A stretch of DNA of 64,000 nt from Endomychus coccineus (taxonomy: Eukaryota > Arthropoda > Insecta > Coleoptera > Endomychidae), in NCBI GenBank assembly GCA_958510875.1, contig OY294068.1, positions 156,400,388 to 156,464,387 of the forward strand. The letters run 5' to 3'. Below the pieces are notes generated by a model that worked only from the letters and a program-made list of their open reading frames with translations, did not search any database and was not told where the DNA came from. Positions 56,890 through 64,000 of this stretch are shown here, in pieces; position 1 is the stretch's first letter, and the number at the start of each line of letters is the position of its first letter. The translations under genes were made by a program, and so were the position numbers.

Positions 56890-57950
56890 CTCGACTTGAT
56901 GTGAAGATTCTAATGTCATAAGACCATGCTCCCAATCTTTCCTTTGTTTGAATATTTATCCATTGACTATGAAGATTGTAAAATGTTTCCTACGTATGTG
57001 TATTCTTTTACTGAATGTAAAGTTTTCAATGCAATTCAATATATCCTGAGTTTGAGTATTTCTCGATTGAAAATGAAGATGCTGAAGTCATTCGACCATG
57101 TTTCCAATCTCAGCTGGTTTTGAGTATTCCTCGATTGAATATGAATATTCTAATGTTATTTGACTTTGTTTTCAATTTCTTCTCGATTTAAGACTTCATC
57201 CACTGAACGTACAGTAATGTAAATAATCTTGCGTGTTTTGCAGTATTCCTTTACTAATTGTAAAGTGTTCAATGTGATTCAATATCTTCTGAGTTGTAGT
57301 ATTCCTCGTTTCAAATGAAGAGGCTAATGTCATTCAACCATGTTTCCAATTTGAACTCTTTTTGAGTATTCATCCACTAAATATAAAGATTCTAATGTAT
57401 CTAATCTATCGTCAGTTGCAGTGTTCCTCTACTTATTATAAAGAGTTTAAATGTCATTCAATCATGTTTCTAATCTATTCTGTGTTTCGAGTATTTCTCG
57501 ACTGAATCTGAAGATTCTGATATCATTCGATCATGTTTACAATCTCTTTTAGGTTTGAGTATTCTTCCATTGCATATAAGGATTCTAATGTTTTTGCGGT
57601 TTTTAATTCCATTAGATCATGTTTCCAATCTCTTTCATCCACTGAATATGGAGATTGTAATGTTTCCAATCTGTCGTGAGTTGGACTATTCTTTGGCTAA
57701 GTTTTCAATAACATTCTCTTATGGGTTTGAGTATTCCTCGATTAACTATGGAGATTCTGGTGTCATTACCATCATGTTTCTCATCTCTTTTGTGTTTGAG
57801 TACTTAATCTTCAGATTTAGTCGTGGAATACTTGAGCCCGAAACTATTGGGAACATGTTTGAATATTTTTTCGATGACTTCTGGGTTCAAGTATTCCACG
57901 ACTGATTGTAAAGATTCTGATGGCTCTCCACCATGTTCCAATCTCTTTTG
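56890..57950. repeat. Degenerate ~55-65-bp minisatellite
   Basis: More than a dozen diverged units approximating GAGTATTCCTCGATTGAATA, TGAAGATTCTAATGTCATT and CGACCATGTTTCCAATCTC. Mutation and small indels have blurred the register, so the array is old. Confidence 0.8.
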
Positions 57951-58857
57951 GTTTTGTCATTTCCATGTGTAAAATATTCAAAAACGTGTTATCGAGAATC
58001 CCTATTTTATCTTCGAACTAAATACGAATGTTGTTTTTCTTTTCAGTACACTTCAAGATAAATATTCCTTGAAAAAAAATTGACTTTCATTCATCTGTAA
58101 TTATTTGACGCTCACTGAATCAATAATTAAAAAAGAAAGAAATAACAATAAGTCATTCAAGCGAGAAATGTTGGCTGCACGTTATAAATTATCATTGCTT
58201 TAATTACAAGGTGCATCTTATTAAGATTTGGGAAACCAAGAAATATTTCCAACGACTCTCATGTAAATTAGTATAACAGCTAAAGAATCAATTATTGGTG
58301 ACACAATAGTGCACTGTACCTTAAGACATACCTGAAGGAGATACCATTCTAAGTTTTCCATTCAGGCATAAAGCTAAGACGTCCAAGTGGCTGTATATAT
58401 AAAAAGCAGCATACCACCATTTTATAGCCCAATATGTCATGTAGGATGTAGGTATGTGATTTTGTTTTCACTCAACTTTATTTCGATTGCTGTTTATTTT
58501 CTATGTGGAAATATGGATAAACTGTGATATTAAAGATGATGATGAAGCTTTAAAGTGTTGTATGTAGTACGTGTTACTTTGATGTTATATTTAATATTCT
58601 GGGGTTGACAGCAAGTGGAGGTACTCCTTCTCGATCAGTTAAGTTGTTCCAATAAGTACTTCTTTTTCTTTCGGGATTTTAGGAAAGTCATTGGGGCTGC
58701 CATTGTCAAATTAATGAAATCGATGGATAAAAAAGGAAAAGTATGAACCTAATCTTTAGGCAAAGATACCTACTCGAACAAATTAGGTGTTGCATCGTCA
58801 TGGTGAATAGTTGCTTGTTTTCCAAAATATAGCCGGGGCATCTTACGATTCATTGTT
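57951..58857. other. Nothing recognised
   Basis: AT-rich; no ORF of note. Confidence 0.3.
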
Positions 58858-59449
58858 AATGAAGTGCTAAGCGAAGCGTGTTTTCGATGAAAATTTTATG
58901 ATTGAAGTTAATTTTATGTTGTAATAAGAAACCGAGTAAAGCAACTCTTACTGTACATGAGAAAAGATAATATGAGATACATGGCACCAATGTAGACATC
59001 CTCAAGGGAATACAATCTGAATTTGGACAATGAAGTCTTCGATGGTCCATAATACTGGCATAATTCACAATTAGATTAGAGAACGTCTGAATATTCAATT
59101 GAATTCTTGGTATACAGTTTGAGGTTTTCGATAAAAGAACGAATTATTCAATACTGATTCAATGTATTTAAACACGAATTACCAACTCTGAATTTACCCG
59201 AATGGTCATTGAGCATGACATGAAGATCAGTATTGGTGAGTTTCCGCTTTAGAAACTTCAACCTTGCATTGTAGCTTGGTGCAGAGGATATTTTAGAACA
59301 GTCAACCTTTGCCATGTTAACGATCATGTTCCCAAACCACATAAATATTGGGATATAATTATCTAATTCAACATTGCTGCTTTTGGATAAGTGCATCAAC
59401 AGCATACTGTTTGAAAGCAGATCTTCCATATCAATGCCATGGGTCCTGA
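58858..59449 (-). other. Candidate minus-strand host exon(s), unidentified
   Basis: On the minus strand an acceptor-like ATTTCAG at about 59456-59450 opens a frame THGIDMEDLLSNSMLLMHLS, continuing through YIPIFMWFGNMIVNMAKVD and ARLKFLKRKLTNTDLHVM to GKFRV. There a GTAATT donor-like site occurs (about 59184). About 220 bases on, after an acceptor-like CATGTACAG, an open frame VALLGFLLQHKINFNHKIFI ends in a stop at 58856-58858. I do not recognise either piece. Composition is protein-like, but the splice pairing is a guess. Confidence 0.25.
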
Positions 59450-60894
59450 AATGTTCGTGGAATCAGCTGAAATCTAGGATAAAACGATTGAAACTACCTA
59501 CAAGGAAGATTGCATAAAAGCTGTGGATCTGTCGTGATGTAGTGATATTTTTCCATTTTGAAATTCAATGGATATTTCATACAAGGCATTCATCTTCTAT
59601 TTCCATCAGAAATGTTTAAGGGCTGAAGCTATGCACTCGATGCATAGGTCTTAACTAGAAGCATGCTAACGCAGCATGGTCCTTATGCGAAAGATTTTCG
59701 TTATATTACAGTTCTTGGGCAATGTAATGTGATACCTGCGGAAACAAAACGGTGTAGAAGGTCTTATTTTTCTTTGTGGAAATGAATATGTGCCTTTCGA
59801 GTCTAATGCCCAGTGAGGTTATAGTGGGAAGCCAACGGCAGGCAAGCAATACTATATAGGTGGTGCTTTAATCTGTATCCAGCAATACATATTGCTGGAT
59901 TATAGTATAATAATAACAATAATGTATTAATGGAATGCATTGGTAACAAATGATCTCAATACTTATACTCAGCATTTTACTTTCACGGGAATCTATACAG
60001 GATCTCTTCATTACTATATCCATAGATACATTCCATGAATCATCGATGACGCCCATTATTTCTGAAATCCAGCAATGACGGACGGCCATGTGAGAATATT
60101 TTGCATATCTATTTGCATTTTCCGAATAACAAACAAAGACTGTATATTCTTACATCATACCATATTCTATATTGATGATGGAAAGACATGGGATTATAAT
60201 ATGCACTATCAAAATGTTGCGAAATATGCACCAAAAATCCTAAAATGTATGCAAAACAAAATGCACTATCAAAGAGTTAGAGCGATGGTTAGAGAATTTA
60301 TTATTGTTCAAATACAGAAAACACGATTTAGAACCATATTAGTAATAAATATTTCAGGAGAGACTCACAAGAATTACAAATTGATTATAGTTTTTATGAC
60401 AGCATATTACAATATACTTCCTTAATTTTCAATTTGATATTATTACCATTCATCAGTTGATAATAAACTAATAATGTAAAGGGCGATGTTTACTGACGGC
60501 ATGATACAAAATTTTAAATTTGGCGCCATGTCCGCAGAAATTACCTCAGAAACTCTCTGACCTATGCCATTATTTGCTAGATTGCTTCAGAATACAAAAA
60601 CTGAGTTCGGAAGTGGTGAATGAGTTCCATCGGTTTTTCCGTCATTGTAATTGAATCATACAGCATGTCATTTGTTTTTCGGGTGTCTCTTTCTGGCCAA
60701 AGTAGAGTAATTACCATGAAGTAGAGGAAGCTTGGTTACCTAACAACTAGCGACCATAATCAAGTCCTGAAAGAAACACCAGTGAAATAAGCGCTCAGCA
60801 AACCAGTATCGCCGCGTGTCTATCGCGCCGAATTCTAAACTTGACGTGTTTGAAATTGCTAAACTCAACATTATATGCCGAATAACTACTGCTG
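59450..60894. other. Nothing recognised
   Basis: Short ORFs only (e.g. 60075-60425 on +, with no recognisable motif). Confidence 0.3.
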
Positions 60895-60896
60895 TA

Positions 60897-63088
60897 CCGG
60901 GTGTCCCAGTATACCTGTTCCAATGGATTATCTCAGCCATTTCGGAAGATAAAAATTTGAAAATTTCATGATCTCCAACTCGTTCAAGGAACCTTCAACT
61001 GAGAAAAACAAAAATCGAAAGTCGCTTCCGGTTAGACCGGAAGTGACTAACTTTTTCATTCCAAATATCACATATCACCCTGTATATTTTTTGCAATTTT
61101 TGATTTCTACTCAAAATCATCTTTCCAACGATGTATCACACTTTGTATTATACATTTGATTTGATGGGGAAAACGTCAATTGAAATTTCAACTTGAAAGA
61201 ATTGCAGTAGGCTACGATATTTTTTGTAATCTTGATTTTGACTTCAATAATAATTGATAATTTATAGTTCAATAGAGTTTTGTTTTTTGCATGAACGCAG
61301 AGAAGGAAATATTTCTCACTTATAATCGTCATCAATAAAAAAACCTTCCTCTAGTTGAAATCAACTATGTATTTTACCGAACGTCAAACAAAGAATGAAT
61401 AGTAAAAGGAACAAAAAAATACAAGGGGGCACAAGAATATGATAACTGAAGCATATGTTCGTAATGTTGACCAACTGCTTCTACACATCTTTCAGCTCGG
61501 TGGAGTAGTTCACGCGAAGTAACGCTTCTCAGCACCTTAGCATCAAGGGCTCTACATTCATTACTTATTTTGTTTTTTAGATCTTCCAAATCAATACGAG
61601 GAGTTTGGTACACATGATCTTCCAAATACCCCCAAAGGAAGAAATCCAGAGGTGTTAAATCTGGAGATCTTGCAGGCCATCTTATCGGTTCGTGTGTGCC
61701 GATCCATCTATCTCCAAATGTTTCATTTAAATGATTCCTTACCGCTATAGCATTGCGGGGGGGGGGGGTGCACCATCCTGTTGAAAATGAATGTTTCTAC
61801 GCATATGTAAAGGAATATTTTCAAGAAAATGAGGAAGTTCATCCCGAAGGAATTCTAGGTACATTAGACCAGTTAACGTACCATCGTAAGATTTTGGTGC
61901 TAAAATGAATCCATCAATCATGCCGCACCATACATTGACTCCCCACAGATAACTTGAAATTTAGTTTGTCTTAGCCAGTGTGAATTATTTTCCGACCAAT
62001 AATGACAATTATGTCGATTTACAGTTGCATTATTATGGAAACGACTCTCATCTGACCACAATATCTAGCTGATAATACCATATTCACGTGCCGTAGCTAA
62101 CTATGGAAGGAACGCAAGTCTCCTCTCGTAATCTATGGGTAGCAATCCTTGAAGCAGATGAATTTTAAATGGTTTGAGTTTGGCTATTTTGAGAATGCGC
62201 TGAATTGATAGAGAAATACCGCTCTCCTGTTCTATGTTTCTAATAGAGGTATGGGGATCAACAACCACTCTTCCTAAAACTGCAACAGTATGCTCTTCGG
62301 CCGTAGCATTTTTTCTTTTAAAGACAGTACGCTTTCTTTGAAATGATCCACTTGTTGCCAAATTCGAAGCCAAGCGTGTGAAATACATAGCGCTTGGCAT
62401 TCGTCTATCAGGGTATTTCTCTCTGAATGCACGTAGGGCATCCCGACGATTATTTTCGCATTTTCCATAAATCAGTATCATATCCAATTTCTCTTGATTA
62501 GTGAAGTTATCATCATTTTCACGGTTAATCATTCTTGAATGTTAGTTTCTCTGACACGCACACAACTATTGAGAATTATTAACTGTCAAAGTTACAAACA
62601 AATGTATTCAAATGTTTCCATGGCACACTAAGGTTTTCATTTAAGAATTATTAATTCTTCTACTACAATTCTAATAATTTGAAATTTGACATTCTCTTCA
62701 TCATCTTGAATGCAAAATTGTTCATGAATTATCAGTGATTATCAAAGTCAAAATCAAGATTACACAAAATATCGCGGCCTACTGCAATTCTTTCAATTTG
62801 AAATTTCAATTGTCGTTTTCTCCATCAAATCAAATGTAAAATACAAAGTGTGATACATCGTTGGAAAGATAATTTTGAGTAGAAATCAAAAATTGCAAAA
62901 AATATACAGGGTGCTATTTGAAATAAAAAAAGTCAGAGTCACTTCCGGTCAAACAGGAAGTGACTTTCAATTTTTGTTTTTCTCAGTTGAAGGTTCCTTA
63001 AATGAATTGGAGATCACGAAATTTTCAAATTTTTATCTTCCGAAATGGCTGAGATAATCTATTGGAACAGGTATACTGGGACACCCGG
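60897..63088. mobile_element. Mariner-superfamily transposon, 2192 bp, TA target site, TIRs of several hundred bp
   Basis: The ends CCGGGTGTCCCAGTATACC and GGTATACTGGGACACCCGG are perfect inverted repeats flanked by TA on both sides (60895-60896; 63089-63090). Inverted similarity extends inward about 370 bp on each side, including an internal palindrome TCCGGTTAGACCGGAAGTGA. A transposase pseudogene fills the middle on the minus strand. Confidence 0.95.
61374..62532 (-). pseudogene. Mariner-superfamily transposase with stops and frameshifts
   Basis: It starts MINRENDDNFTNQEKLDMIL with an N-terminal helix-turn-helix (residues ~1-110: RNIEQESGISLSIQRILK). The catalytic region contains ILWSDESRF (first Asp) and NIHFQQDGAP (second Asp). 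In another frame follow FGDRWIG, IRWPARSPDLTPLDFFLWG (third Asp in PLD) and EDHVYQTP. Counting back through the damage, the spacing between second and third Asp is about 41 residues (estimate). Lesions are two in-frame TAG codons (at 62101-62103 and near 62070), a frameshift near 61955, and a C-tract frameshift at about 61755-61768 in the DGAPP codons. It would cut and paste at TA sites. Confidence 0.88.
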
Positions 63089-63090
63089 TA

Positions 63091-64000
63091 TATAATATGT
63101 AATAACGTTGCACAAAACGTGTTGCAAATATGTGTATGTTTCCAATAGAAAGTACCGTATGATGTGCTATAATACAGGCAATGAATTGTCACTGGTTGAT
63201 AACCATTTTGAAAGTATTCATTCATGCTGCTACAAAACAACTTCAGATATTTTTTTATTTTGTTGGGGTCAAAATTTTAAAACCTGATCTTAGCTTTGTG
63301 CCTGTACTTATATCTTTCGTATCAAAACACTGTCCATTACTTGATATGTAAATTGTTAAACTTTTTATATGTTTGTTGAAATTATATCAAAAATTATGCC
63401 TCTGTTACTATTAAAATTTTATGAACTGTTATCAATTTATCTAATTATTGTTGCTACCACCACTTAAAAATTTAATAATGTTCACTTTATAAGTTAGGAG
63501 AATTTGCATGTGAAATCGAACTGATATATCAGTTTTAGAAAGTATAGAAACGATTGTGATACTATTGAACGATCAGACATTTATTAAGATGATATACCGT
63601 TATAAAAGAAAATGGAACATTTTTTTGTTATTCATCAATAGCTTGTAGCGCTTGTAAATTTCATTTCGCGTCTTTCTTCATCATTATTCATTTTTTTCAT
63701 CGTACCCCGGAGTACTATATTGAATTAATATTTTACCTACCTTGAACCAATAAGTTTTAGTATTATTATTATTATTATTAGATATTATTATCATAAGATC
63801 GCGAATAATTCGAAAAAAAATCAATATACCAACTACAGTGAGAAATGTATTATTCTCGAGTTAATTCACAAGATTAGTTTTGACCTCATTTATTTCAATG
63901 AATATTTTAAAATAAATTTATTCGTGGTTCATCGTTACCTGGTAAAATCTCAATAATGAAACGAGAAAGCTAGAACACATCATCAGTGATTATAAGCTTT
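63091..64000. other. AT-rich tail of the window, (ATT)n microsatellite
   Basis: An ATT/TTA run at about 63758-63780. No gene supported. Confidence 0.4.

Noticed and set aside
60075..60425. 116-codon plus ORF
   Set aside because: No motif, no splice or promoter context, and repeated short phrases (MHYQNV / MHYQRV) suggest chance in repetitive AT-rich DNA.

Overview
This is a eukaryotic, AT-rich, insect-type genomic window. It is dominated by one host gene, the voltage-gated potassium channel ether-a-go-go (eag), on the + strand. Seven coding exons can be placed with matching GT-AG splice sites and reading phases: 9545-9676, 12724-12845, 12964-13359, 16055-16478, 23028-23227, 37946-38198 and 46707-48040 (stop codon). 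They run from the end of the PAS/PAC domain through S1-S6, the C-linker and the CNBHD to the cytoplasmic tail. The exons for the channel N-terminus were not found and probably lie left of the window, so everything left of 9545 is probably intronic (inference). The channel core reads like Drosophila Eag almost residue for residue, hence 'insect'. The order cannot be fixed from the sequence.

Region 1-2100 (minus strand) is unlike anything else here. It is a compact, intronless, uninterrupted, virus-like gene block: a packaging-type ATPase, a 351-aa protein of a family I associate with DUF8207, and a third ORF overlapping the second by 8 bases and leaving the window. TATA-like boxes precede the first two. 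Its upstream side carries a tandem array of about 31 ACACGTGT palindromes with a higher-order period of about 126 bp, then palindromes centred on TGACGTCA (2838-3948), then a 740-bp tandem duplication (4698-6177).

The introns of eag are a transposon graveyard with clear nesting. They hold RNase H and RT fossils of non-LTR retrotransposons (6.7-8.9 kb, 11.9, 18.8, 28.4/30.2 kb), a Penelope-like GIY-YIG fossil (10.1-10.4 kb), hAT remnants (11.6 kb) and a whole hAT copy with 8-bp target duplication (28500-30105). They also hold several Tc1/mariner-like fossils (13.6, 26.5, 32.1 kb), a composite giant palindrome (23.3-28.2 kb), a HARBI1-like gene fragment in a locally duplicated block (33.3-37.8 kb), and an almost intact CR1/Jockey-type non-LTR element (41.5-46.1 kb). 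That last element sits inside an older terminal-inverted-repeat element (40427-46610).

Downstream of eag (48041 onward) there are further foldback elements (48.8-49.0 kb, 51.1-52.9 kb), a second, more decayed non-LTR element (53.6-56.2 kb), a degenerate ~60-bp minisatellite (56.9-57.9 kb), a weak candidate for a minus-strand host exon (59.2-59.45 kb), and a well-bounded mariner-superfamily element with TA duplication and TIRs of several hundred bp (60897-63088).
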